Positions 1-6,491 of a stretch of DNA of 30,979 nucleotides are shown piece after piece (the stretch's first letter is position 1; each line of letters starts with the position of its first letter). This stretch comes from an uncultured Collinsella sp. (GTDB lineage: Bacteria; Actinomycetota; Coriobacteriia; Coriobacteriales; Coriobacteriaceae), in the NCBI GenBank assembly GCA_934630735.1, contig CAKTWK010000023.1, positions 1 to 30,979 on the forward strand, written 5' to 3'. A model generated the notes under the pieces. It saw only the letters and a program-made list of their open reading frames with translations, was not told the DNA's origin and searched no databases. The position numbers were made by a program, and so were the translations under genes.

Positions 1-4
1 AGAA

Positions 5-70
5 GGGGACGGAGGAAAACGGATCATCGACATCACGACGGAGAGCAATGATCCGTTTTCCTCCGTCCCC
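5..70. repeat. Perfect 23-bp inverted repeat, REP-like palindrome
   Basis: The left arm (5-27) begins GGGGACGGAGGAAAACGG and the right arm (48-70) is its exact reverse complement, with a 20-base spacer (28-47). The right arm ends 9 bases from the stop codon of the MATE gene, so the element sits just downstream of that gene. Neither strand has a T-run after the stem, so it is not a textbook rho-independent terminator, although the hairpin could protect or end the mRNA. Its length, perfection and intergenic position fit a repetitive extragenic palindrome. I have an impression that similar arms recur in Collinsella genomes, but I could not check this. Confidence 0.85.
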
Positions 71-79
71 CAGGGATCA

Positions 80-1429
80 TTAGGCAGTGGCGCGGCCTAG
101 CCAGTTGCCGCTGTGATGGTAGACGGTGAACATCGTGGCGGTTATTACCCAGGTTACGGGGTAGACCAGCAGCAGATGCTCGAGCGAGGGGTCGAGCGGC
201 ATAATCGCGAACACCCACGCCACACGGAGCACGACCGTGCCGAAGATCGTGAGCATCATAGGCTGGAAACTCACGCCGGCGCCGCGGATGGAGCCGGACG
301 CATTTTCGATAATCGAGAAGATCGCGTAGAACGGCGCGATGAAATGAAGAATCGTCGTGGTGTAGGCCGATATCGCGGCATCGTCGATAAACAGACGCGA
401 AAGCGGGCCCGAAAACACCAGCAGCACGGCAGACAGGCCACCGATAAGCACAAATGAAAGCACGAGCGACGTGTGGTATCCCTTTCGCATGCGATCGTAA
501 TTGCGCGCACCAAAGTTCTGCGCCGAGAACGTAGTAATCGACACACCAAGCGCCTCGGTCACCATCCAGATAATGCCGTCCAGGCGACCGGAAAGACCCC
601 AAGCGGTCGTGACATCGGCTCCAAACGAGTTGACCGACACCTGAATCAAAACGTTGGAGATCGAATACGCCGCAGACTGAACGCCCAGCGGCAAACCGCA
701 CGAAAGCATGCTCTTGCAAATGCCGCGATCGATACCGAGTTTGGATAGCGACAACCGCCACGCCCCCGGAGCGCGCATCATGCGGATCACAATCATCGTA
801 GCATTGGTGCAGATAGTCAGCGCCACCGCGATGCCGCAGCCCAGCGCTTCCATGTGCAGCACGGCAACAAAGAGAATGTCGAGCGCCACGTTGACGAAGC
901 AGCCGGAGGCAATAATGACCGCCGGACCGCGCGTGTCGCCCACGGCGCGCAACAACGCCGTCCCCATATTGAGCAGCAGCGCTGCAAACATGGCGGCAAA
1001 GTAGCAACGGGCATACGCCACACCCTCGGCCAGCAGCTCATGCGGTGTATTCATCAGCACAAGCATCGGCTCGACAAACACCATGCCCATAATGGAAATG
1101 ACAATGCCGCCCGCCAGCGCGAGCGTCATGGCCGTATGGACCGATCGGCTCAGGCGCTCGTCATCGTGCTGGCCAAAAAACTGGCCCGTAATGACCGCAC
1201 AGCCAGCACCCACACCGACGCAAAAACCAATGCAGAGCTCCGTGAGCACCATCGTGGCCTGAATGCCACCCAGCGCGAGCTTGCCGCCAAACTGACCGAC
1301 GATATAGGTACCGATAAGCGTGTAAGCCTGCTGAAAAAACGAACTAAAGAAGATGGGGACGCACAGCGACAGCAGCTGCTGCCAAATAACGCCATGCGTT
1401 ACATCGATAGCCGTAGATTTCTTAGCCAC
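80..1429 (-). CDS. MATE-family multidrug/cation efflux transporter
   Basis: A 449-residue integral membrane protein of the MATE (NorM/DinF-like) family, which exports drugs or metabolites in exchange for Na+ or H+. The N-terminal half has the MATE pattern of a first helix with PIFFSSFFQQAYTL, followed by VGQFGG and ITGQFFGQHD. The second half repeats it with SVNSFGADVTTAWGLSGRLD and TFSAQNFGARNYDR. About twelve hydrophobic segments are visible and the length is usual for the family. I chose the GTG at 1429 because GGGGAGGG lies just upstream. A TTG at 1462 would add eleven residues but has no ribosome binding site. The substrate cannot be told from sequence. The 125-base upstream gap holds a structured region, and a 23-bp palindrome follows the stop. 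Confidence 0.9.
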   Translation of the reverse strand: MAKKSTAIDVTHGVIWQQLLSLCVPIFFSSFFQQAYTLIGTYIVGQFGGKLALGGIQATMVLTELCIGFCVGVGAGCAVITGQFFGQHDDERLSRSVHTAMTLALAGGIVISIMGMVFVEPMLVLMNTPHELLAEGVAYARCYFAAMFAALLLNMGTALLRAVGDTRGPAVIIASGCFVNVALDILFVAVLHMEALGCGIAVALTICTNATMIVIRMMRAPGAWRLSLSKLGIDRGICKSMLSCGLPLGVQSAAYSISNVLIQVSVNSFGADVTTAWGLSGRLDGIIWMVTEALGVSITTFSAQNFGARNYDRMRKGYHTSLVLSFVLIGGLSAVLLVFSGPLSRLFIDDAAISAYTTTILHFIAPFYAIFSIIENASGSIRGAGVSFQPMMLTIFGTVVLRVAWVFAIMPLDPSLEHLLLVYPVTWVITATMFTVYHHSGNWLGRATA

Positions 1430-1497
1430 ACGCCCTCCCCACCAGCGTACGTCATACAACAAAGCGGTATTTTAAGACCAAAGCCAATACCAGCTTA

Positions 1498-1543
1498 GCA
1501 CCGACCGGCGTAGGCCGAAACGCCCCGAACCAGAGTCCGGTGC
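1498..1543. other. Structured intergenic stem region
   Basis: Between the MATE gene and the upstream methyltransferase gene, GCACCG (1498-1503) pairs with CGGTGC (1538-1543), and GGCGT (1507-1511) pairs with ACGCC (1520-1524) inside it. There is no T-run. It could be a weak 3' structure of the methyltransferase mRNA or part of the MATE leader. Function unknown. Confidence 0.35.
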
Positions 1544-1554
1544 GAACTATCTGC

Positions 1555-2469
1555 CTAGTGATACAGCCCCGGCTGGTAGTGGTACTCGTTGCTCACATGC
1601 GGGCACAGCTGCCAAAAGGCGACAGCACTTGCCGCGGCCACGTTAAGCGAATCGACCCCGTGCGCCATCGGAATACGCACGGCGCGGTCGCAGCCCGCAA
1701 TGGTCTTGGTGCCCAAGCCGGCACCCTCGGTGCCCATAAAGATTGCCAGGCGGTCAATCTCCTGCAGCGCGGAATCGTCCAGCGACACCGAATCATCCGT
1801 CAACGCCATGGCGGCACACGAAAAGCCGGCATCGTGCAGCGCCGCCAGCCCATCATGCGGCCATACGCGCGCCTCGCTGCCAATGCGCGTCCAGGGCACC
1901 TGGAACACCGTGCCCATGCTCACGCGGGCCGAGCGACGGTACAGCGGGTCACAGCAAGTGGGGCTCACCAAAATACCGTCGACGTTCAGCGCAGCCGCCG
2001 AGCGGAAAATCGCACCGACGTTGGTGTGGTCGACAATGCTCTCGAGCACGCACACGCGCACCGGGCGCTCCCCCGCCGCCTCGACGACGCCGCCCAAGAA
2101 CTCATCAACCGGAATCTGTCGAGGGCGACGAAATGCCGCGAGCGCACCGCGCGTCACGTTAAAGCCCGTCAGCCGCTCCATAAGCTCCATCGAGGCCACG
2201 AACACGGGAACCGGACCCGCGCCCTCGCGCACAACCAGGCGCTCAAACAGCGGCATCATCTGATCGAGCCAGCGTTCGCCCAAAAGAAAGCTCACCGGCT
2301 CGTATCCGGCGCGCACCGCGCGCTCGATAACCTTGGCACTCTCGGCGATAAAGATGCCCTTTTGCGGCTCCAGCACGCAGCGCAGCTCGCGCTCGGTCAG
2401 TCGCACGTAGGCATCGAGCCGCTCGTCCTCGAGCGAATCAATTCGCAGCACCTCAACGGCATCAGTCAT
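1555..2469 (-). CDS. SpoU/TrmH-family RNA 2'-O-methyltransferase
   Basis: A 304-residue SPOUT-class enzyme predicted to transfer a methyl group from S-adenosylmethionine to a ribose 2'-OH in rRNA or tRNA. Residues 1-100 form an L30e-like substrate-binding domain typical of this family. The catalytic knot follows, with motif 1 around N150 and R156 (VDHTNVGAIFRSAAAL), motif 2 MGTEGAGL at 245-252 and motif 3 with GVDSLNVAAA at 271-280. The target nucleotide cannot be assigned. ATG 2469 is preferred over an in-frame ATG at 2502: an extended -10 box (TGGTATAGA) covers 2502-2510, so 2502 would lie upstream of the predicted transcript start, and the protein aligns with family members from MTDAVEVLRIDSL. 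The ribosome binding site is weak; AAGAAGGG is rather far away. The gene sits between folA and the MATE gene on the same strand. Confidence 0.85.
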   Translation of the reverse strand: MTDAVEVLRIDSLEDERLDAYVRLTERELRCVLEPQKGIFIAESAKVIERAVRAGYEPVSFLLGERWLDQMMPLFERLVVREGAGPVPVFVASMELMERLTGFNVTRGALAAFRRPRQIPVDEFLGGVVEAAGERPVRVCVLESIVDHTNVGAIFRSAAALNVDGILVSPTCCDPLYRRSARVSMGTVFQVPWTRIGSEARVWPHDGLAALHDAGFSCAAMALTDDSVSLDDSALQEIDRLAIFMGTEGAGLGTKTIAGCDRAVRIPMAHGVDSLNVAAASAVAFWQLCPHVSNEYHYQPGLYH

Positions 2470-2501
2470 AGCAGCCAGCCCGCACCCTTCTTTACAGCAC
2501 A

Positions 2502-2510
2502 TCTATACCA
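2502..2510 (-). promoter_or_regulatory. Extended -10 promoter candidate for the SpoU methyltransferase gene
   Basis: The minus strand reads TGGTATAGA, an extended -10 element (TGn plus TATAGA), 33 bases upstream of the chosen ATG. No good -35 box is visible. An imperfect GGCG(A)CGC-TAA-GCG(C)CGCC hairpin lies just upstream, around 2515-2535. Confidence 0.45.
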
Positions 2511-2578
2511 AACGAGGCGACGCTAAGCGCCGCCCCATGCATTCAAACAACCCGATGATACCGTTCACGCCAGACGAT

Positions 2579-3097
2579 TTACGCATCAACGCGACGATAC
2601 GTCACGAACTCATAATCGACGCCCTCGTCGCCCTCGCCCGAGGCAATCGTGGCAGCACCGCCACGCCGCGCAATCTCCCACGCGGGATCGGCATCCAGAT
2701 CGGGAAAGTACGTATCCACGTCATGCACGCAATGGTTATGCGTAACCTCGGCCTCGGCGCAATACGGCAAAAACTGCCGATACACCTCGCCACCACCGAG
2801 CACCCAAGCAACGGGCTCATCGGCTACCGCGGCGAGCGCTTCGTCGATGCTATGCACCACGTCGACACCCTCGGGAGCAAAGTCCTCATCGCGCGTGAGC
2901 ACGATATTACGACGGTTCTTGAGCGGACGCCCGCCGGGAAAACTCAGCAGCGTCTTGCGTCCCATAATGACCGGGCAACCTTTGGTGCACGCCACAAAAT
3001 GACGCATGTCGGCGCGATTGGACACGACCATGTCGCCCTCGCACCCAATACCCCAATCATCGCACACGGCGACAATGGCAGAAAGCTTACACGTCAT
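2579..3097 (-). CDS. folA: Dihydrofolate reductase
   Basis: This enzyme reduces dihydrofolate to tetrahydrofolate with NADPH, regenerating the cofactor that thymidylate synthase oxidises. The 172 residues match the family in order: AIVAVCDDWGIG near the N terminus, the catalytic acid D30 in NRADMRHF, the NADPH-binding VIMGRKT around 43-49, and LGGGEVYRQF at 100-109. Unusually, the LPW segment before the catalytic Asp is MVV here, so the conserved Trp (W22 of E. coli) is a Val. ATG 3097 is chosen because AGGTGATG lies just upstream. GTG 3106 and ATG 3103 are also in frame and directly abut the thyA stop. The thyA stop ends at 3107, so the two genes are almost certainly translated from one mRNA. 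Confidence 0.93.
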   Translation of the reverse strand: MTCKLSAIVAVCDDWGIGCEGDMVVSNRADMRHFVACTKGCPVIMGRKTLLSFPGGRPLKNRRNIVLTRDEDFAPEGVDVVHSIDEALAAVADEPVAWVLGGGEVYRQFLPYCAEAEVTHNHCVHDVDTYFPDLDADPAWEIARRGGAATIASGEGDEGVDYEFVTYRRVDA

Positions 3098-3106
3098 GCG
3101 CATCAC

Positions 3107-3955
3107 CTACACCGCAATGGGGATGTTCTTGACCTGCGGGCCGTGCTCATAGCCCTCGACAATCAGATCATCGGTCGTAAACGCATAGAAGTCATGCACA
3201 TCGGGGTTAAGCGTTACCTTGGGAGCCGCAAACTGCGGACGCTCGATAAGCTCGCGGACGATATCGACATGACGGTCGTAAATGTGGGCATCGGCGATCA
3301 CATGCAGCAGCTCGCCAGCGATCATATCGACCGACTGCGCGACCATCATCAGCAAAATGGCGTACTGGCACACATTCCAGTTGTTCGCGGCCAAAATATC
3401 CTGGCTGCGCTGGTTGAGAATCATGTTGAGCGTCGGTTTGTCGTCCTGCGGACGCTGCGTGACGTTATAGGTCACGCTGTAGGCGCACGGATACAGGTGC
3501 ATCTCGGACAGGTCGCTAAACACATAAGTGTTCGTCATAATGCGGCGGCTGTACGGCGTGTTCTTAAGGTCGTACAGCACGCGTTCCATCTGGTCAAAGT
3601 CGCCCTCGGCATAATGGCTCTTCTGCCCAATCTGATACCCGTAGGCCTTGCCGATGGAGCCGGTCTCGTCGGCCCACTCATCCCAAATATGACTGTTGAG
3701 ATCGTGCACGTTATTGGACTTCTTTTGATAGATCCATAGGATCTCATCCATGGCAGATTTGAGGGCCGTACGACGCAGGGTAAGCGCCGGAAACTCCTCA
3801 CGCAGGTCATAGCGTGCCGTGACACCAAAGTTTTTAATGGTATAGGCAGGGGTGCCATCCTCCCACACCGGGCGGACCTTTTGGCCCTCGGTGGTGGTGC
3901 CATGGTCCAGAATATCGCGGCACATGGTTACAAACTGTTGATCAGCCTTGCTCAT
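3107..3955 (-). CDS. thyA: Thymidylate synthase, ThyA of the Bacillus subtilis/phage phi3T type
   Basis: Methylates dUMP to dTMP with methylene-tetrahydrofolate, producing dihydrofolate for the neighbouring DHFR. The protein has 282 residues. Nucleophile C157 lies in LYPCAYS, the phosphate-binding QRSQD is at 182-186, N194 corresponds to the dUMP-binding Asn, H224 and Y226 are in ADAHIYDRH, and the C terminus is IPIAV. The His after the nucleophile is Ala, and the usual GLPFN reads ANNWN, as expected for the divergent B. subtilis ThyA branch rather than the E. coli type. ATG 3955 has a strong AGGAGGG site. A longer open frame up to 4270 exists but overlaps the divergent gene and does not resemble the family. 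A TACAAT box at 3990-3995 is a plausible promoter. Confidence 0.93.
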   Translation of the reverse strand: MSKADQQFVTMCRDILDHGTTTEGQKVRPVWEDGTPAYTIKNFGVTARYDLREEFPALTLRRTALKSAMDEILWIYQKKSNNVHDLNSHIWDEWADETGSIGKAYGYQIGQKSHYAEGDFDQMERVLYDLKNTPYSRRIMTNTYVFSDLSEMHLYPCAYSVTYNVTQRPQDDKPTLNMILNQRSQDILAANNWNVCQYAILLMMVAQSVDMIAGELLHVIADAHIYDRHVDIVRELIERPQFAAPKVTLNPDVHDFYAFTTDDLIVEGYEHGPQVKNIPIAV

Positions 3956-3989
3956 TGACCCTCCTGTCAGTCGACTATAAGCGAGATTC

Positions 3990-3995
3990 ATTGTA
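3990..3995 (-). promoter_or_regulatory. Candidate -10 box of the thyA-folA transcript
   Basis: The minus strand reads TACAAT 35 bases upstream of the thyA ATG. No convincing -35 is seen. The palindrome at 4041-4056 lies about 46 bases further upstream, so a regulator bound there could also influence thyA. Confidence 0.4.
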
Positions 3996-4040
3996 GCCCA
4001 GGCACATGCGGCCCCACAGCCCAAACATAAGCCCTCATTT

Positions 4041-4056
4041 TCTGGCATATGCCAGA
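4041..4056. promoter_or_regulatory. Palindromic operator candidate 1 of the DUF134-NifX gene
   Basis: TCTGGCATATGCCAGA is a perfect 16-bp palindrome just upstream of the -35 box of the rightward promoter. It shares the core TGrCATATGyCAGA with a second palindrome at 4094-4109. Their centres are 53 bp apart, about five helical turns. Confidence 0.6.
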
Positions 4057-4062
4057 AATTCC

Positions 4063-4090
4063 TTGCGCAAATCAGCGCGTTCGCTATTCT
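4063..4090 (+). promoter_or_regulatory. Promoter candidate for the DUF134-NifX gene
   Basis: TTGCGC (4063-4068) and TATTCT (4085-4090) are separated by 16 bp. Predicted initiation near 4097 falls inside the second palindrome (4094-4109), which would suit repression. The leader would be about 25 bases. Confidence 0.5.
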
Positions 4091-4093
4091 ATT

Positions 4094-4109
4094 GTTGACA
4101 TATGTCAGA
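4094..4109. promoter_or_regulatory. Palindromic operator candidate 2 of the DUF134-NifX gene
   Basis: GTTGACATATGTCAGA contains the perfect 12-bp palindrome TGACATATGTCA (4096-4107). It covers the predicted transcription start and ends just before the AAGGAGG ribosome binding site (4111-4117). The core matches the palindrome at 4041-4056. Confidence 0.6.
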
Positions 4110-4121
4110 TAAGGAGGACAC

Positions 4122-4886
4122 ATGGCGGGAAGACGCGAGAAACTGCGCCGCGTCGGGATCATCCCCGAATACCGCGGCTTCACCCCCGACGGCCTTGCCA
4201 GCGGAGACGCCATCGATATGACGGTCGACGAGCTCGAAGTCCTGCGGCTATGCGACCTGGAAGGCCTCAATCAGGAGGCCGTCGCCCAGCACATGGGCAT
4301 TGCCCGTGCCACGGTGGCAGCTATTTGCAGCCGAGCGCATCGCAAGGTGGCAAACGCGTTGGTCAATGGACGGGCGATCGTCATCGAAGGCGGCAATATC
4401 GTGTACTCCCCCATTACCACGGCAACGGCCGTATGGCCAGCAAAGGAGATCGACACCATGAGGGTGGCAACCACGTACGGCAACGGCAACATCTTTATGC
4501 ACTTTGGCCGCAGCGAGCAGTTCAAGATCTACGACATTCAGGACGGCAAGGTACTCAACGAGCAGGTCGTGGGCACCGGCGGTACCGGCCACGGCGCACT
4601 TGCGGGCCTGCTCGCCAACGGCGGCGTGGACACGCTCATCTGCGGCGGCATCGGCGGTGGCGCTATCAACGCGCTTGCCCAAGCCGGCATCACGGTATAC
4701 GCAGGTGCCCAGGGCAGCTGCGACGCTTGCGTCGAGGCCCTTATCGCCGGCACGCTCGCACAGAACGGCGAGGCCACGTGCGGTTGCCACGGCCACGACC
4801 ACGAGCACACCCACGAGCATGGCGATTCCTGCGGCTGCCACGGCCATCACGAGCACGAGGGTCACGAGGGTTGCAGCTGCCACTAA
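4122..4886 (+). CDS. DUF134 (UPF0251) HTH regulator fused to a NifX/NifB-type domain with His/Cys-rich tail
   Basis: This is the only plus-strand gene, with 254 residues in three parts. Residues 1-90 match DUF134, a predicted DNA-binding family with an sigma-70-like helix-turn-helix around 48-75 (LNQEAVAQHMGIARATV). Residues 113-213 match the dinitrogenase iron-molybdenum cofactor fold (NifX/NafY/MTH1175; MHFGRSEQFKIYDI, CGGIGGGA). Members of that fold bind metal clusters but also occur in organisms that do not fix nitrogen. Residues 217-254 hold 6 Cys and 12 His in CGCHGHDHEH/CGCHGHHEHE/CSCH repeats, a likely metal-binding tail. ATG 4122 has an AAGGAGG site. A second ATG (4458, M113) at the exact start of the NifX domain has AAAGGAG nine bases upstream. 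I infer a metal- or redox-sensing autoregulator; its target is unknown. Confidence 0.85.
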   Translation: MAGRREKLRRVGIIPEYRGFTPDGLASGDAIDMTVDELEVLRLCDLEGLNQEAVAQHMGIARATVAAICSRAHRKVANALVNGRAIVIEGGNIVYSPITTATAVWPAKEIDTMRVATTYGNGNIFMHFGRSEQFKIYDIQDGKVLNEQVVGTGGTGHGALAGLLANGGVDTLICGGIGGGAINALAQAGITVYAGAQGSCDACVEALIAGTLAQNGEATCGCHGHDHEHTHEHGDSCGCHGHHEHEGHEGCSCH

Positions 4887-4947
4887 CGGCACGACACGCG
4901 ACCTCGGGGCGCGACGCTGAACGCAACCCAACAATCAAAGCCAACAA

Positions 4948-4981
4948 CAAAGGCCACCCGGTAGCTTCCGAGTGGCCTTTG
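4948..4981. terminator. Bidirectional terminator between the DUF134-NifX gene and ffh
   Basis: CAAAGGCCAC (4948-4957) pairs perfectly with GTGGCCTTTG (4972-4981). An inner CGG/CCG extension surrounds a six-base loop. It lies between converging genes. The T content after the stem is modest on both strands. Confidence 0.7.
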
Positions 4982-5005
4982 CCATATCAAGCTGGAATTA
5001 CAGCT

Positions 5006-6481
5006 CTATTTCTTATTACGCATCTGCGCTTCCATCTGGCGCAGCAGCTCCATATCGGACTTGGGACCGCCCGTACCCAGGCCGCCCATGCCGCCCAGAC
5101 CCATAGCGTCCAAGCCAGGGATATTGGGCATGCGCATCTTCTTGCCCTTCTTGCCCTTTTTGCCCTTTTTGCCGCCGGCCTGTGCCTGATTGGCCATCGT
5201 GCGCATGCGGCCCATCATCTTATTCATCTCGCCCCACTGCTTCATAAGGCTGTTGACCTCGGTGGGGGTTACGCCGGCTCCCTTGGCAATGCGGGCGCGG
5301 CGCTGGCCGTTGATGATGGAGGGACGCAGGCGCTCCTCCTTGGTCATCGACATGATGATGGCCTCGTTCTTATCGAAGATGCCCTCGTCCAGGTTGCCGC
5401 CCATCTGGTTTAGTGCACGCTGACCACCGGGGAGCATGCCCAGGATACCTTTCATGCCGCCCATCTTCTTGACGGCTTTCATCTGGTCGAGCATATCGTT
5501 CATGGTAAAGCCCTCGCGCAACATGCGCTCGGCAGCCTCGAGCTGCTCTGCATCGGCTGCCTCCTGGGCCTTCTCGATGATGCCGACGACATCGCCCATG
5601 CCCAAGATGCGCTTGGCCATGCGGTCCGGGTAAAACGGCTCAAGCGAGTCGGGTTTCTCGCCCATGCTCACAAACTTGATGGGCTTACCGGTCACCTGGC
5701 GCACCGAAAGTGCGCCACCGCCACGGGCGTCGCCGTCGAGCTTGGAGATGATCACGCCGTCAAAGTCGGTGCGCTCGGCGAAGGTCGAGACGACGTTGAC
5801 GATATCCTGGCCGGTCATGGCATCGACGACCATCAGCACCTGGTCGGGCTTGACGGCCTTCTTGATGTCGACGGCCTCCTGCATCATCTGCTCGTCGATC
5901 TGCAGACGACCGGCGGTATCGACGATGACCACGTCACGCAGGTGATCGATGGCCTCCTGGATGGCGCCCTTTGCGATGTCGATCGGGTGCGCTCCGTCAC
6001 CGCGGAAGACCGGCACGCCGATCTCGCCACCGAGCGTGGCCAGCTGGTCGGCAGCGGCGGGACGGTAGACGTCGCACGCGGCGAGCAGCGGAGAGCGGCC
6101 CTGCTTCTTGAGCAGGTAGGCCAGTTTCACGGCCGCCGTGGTCTTACCGGAGCCCTGCAGGCCCACGAGCATGATGACATTGGGAATGCGGTTGCTAAAG
6201 ACGAGTTTGCTCTCGGTTGAGCCGAGCATCTCGGTGAGCTCGTCGAGCACGATCTTGACGACGTTTTGCGCCGGCGACAGCGACTCCATGACCTCGGCGG
6301 TCATGCAGCGCTCCTTGGTCTTGGCAACGAACTCCTTGACGACCTTAAAGTTAACGTCGGCCTCGAGCAGCGCCATGCGAATGTCGCGCATGGCCGAAGT
6401 AATATCGGCCTCGGTCAGCTTACCCTTGCCGCGCAGGCGGTCAAATGTGTCGTTGAGGCGATCGCTCAGAGAATCAAACAC
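5006..6481 (-). CDS. ffh: Signal recognition particle protein Ffh (SRP54)
   Basis: The SRP GTPase binds signal sequences and 4.5S RNA and docks ribosomes to FtsY at the membrane. In 491 residues the N domain is followed by G1 GLQGSGKTT near 106, ACDVYRPAAADQL, G3 VDTAGRLQ and the SKLDGDARGGG motif near 244. A Met-rich M domain covers about 300-430. The C-terminal tail is longer than usual: it has GKKGKKGKKGKK near 435-446, then a Gly/Met-rich stretch ending in a Met/Gln helix. GTG 6481 is the start, with AAGGAG overlapping the ftsY stop region ten bases upstream. It closes the acpP-rnc-smc-ftsY-ffh operon, and a terminator follows at 4948-4981. No SRP RNA gene was found in the window. Confidence 0.96.
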   Translation of the reverse strand: MFDSLSDRLNDTFDRLRGKGKLTEADITSAMRDIRMALLEADVNFKVVKEFVAKTKERCMTAEVMESLSPAQNVVKIVLDELTEMLGSTESKLVFSNRIPNVIMLVGLQGSGKTTAAVKLAYLLKKQGRSPLLAACDVYRPAAADQLATLGGEIGVPVFRGDGAHPIDIAKGAIQEAIDHLRDVVIVDTAGRLQIDEQMMQEAVDIKKAVKPDQVLMVVDAMTGQDIVNVVSTFAERTDFDGVIISKLDGDARGGGALSVRQVTGKPIKFVSMGEKPDSLEPFYPDRMAKRILGMGDVVGIIEKAQEAADAEQLEAAERMLREGFTMNDMLDQMKAVKKMGGMKGILGMLPGGQRALNQMGGNLDEGIFDKNEAIIMSMTKEERLRPSIINGQRRARIAKGAGVTPTEVNSLMKQWGEMNKMMGRMRTMANQAQAGGKKGKKGKKGKKMRMPNIPGLDAMGLGGMGGLGTGGPKSDMELLRQMEAQMRNKK

Positions 6482-6491
6482 TAGTCACTCC

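Noticed and set aside
3956..4270. N-terminal extension of thyA
   Set aside because: It overlaps the divergent DUF134-NifX gene, is Ser/Arg-rich without family similarity, and ATG 3955 has a strong ribosome binding site.
4887..5005. SRP RNA (4.5S) gene near ffh
   Set aside because: The gap contains only the bidirectional terminator and is too short for a 4.5S RNA with its conserved tetraloop; none was recognised elsewhere in the window.
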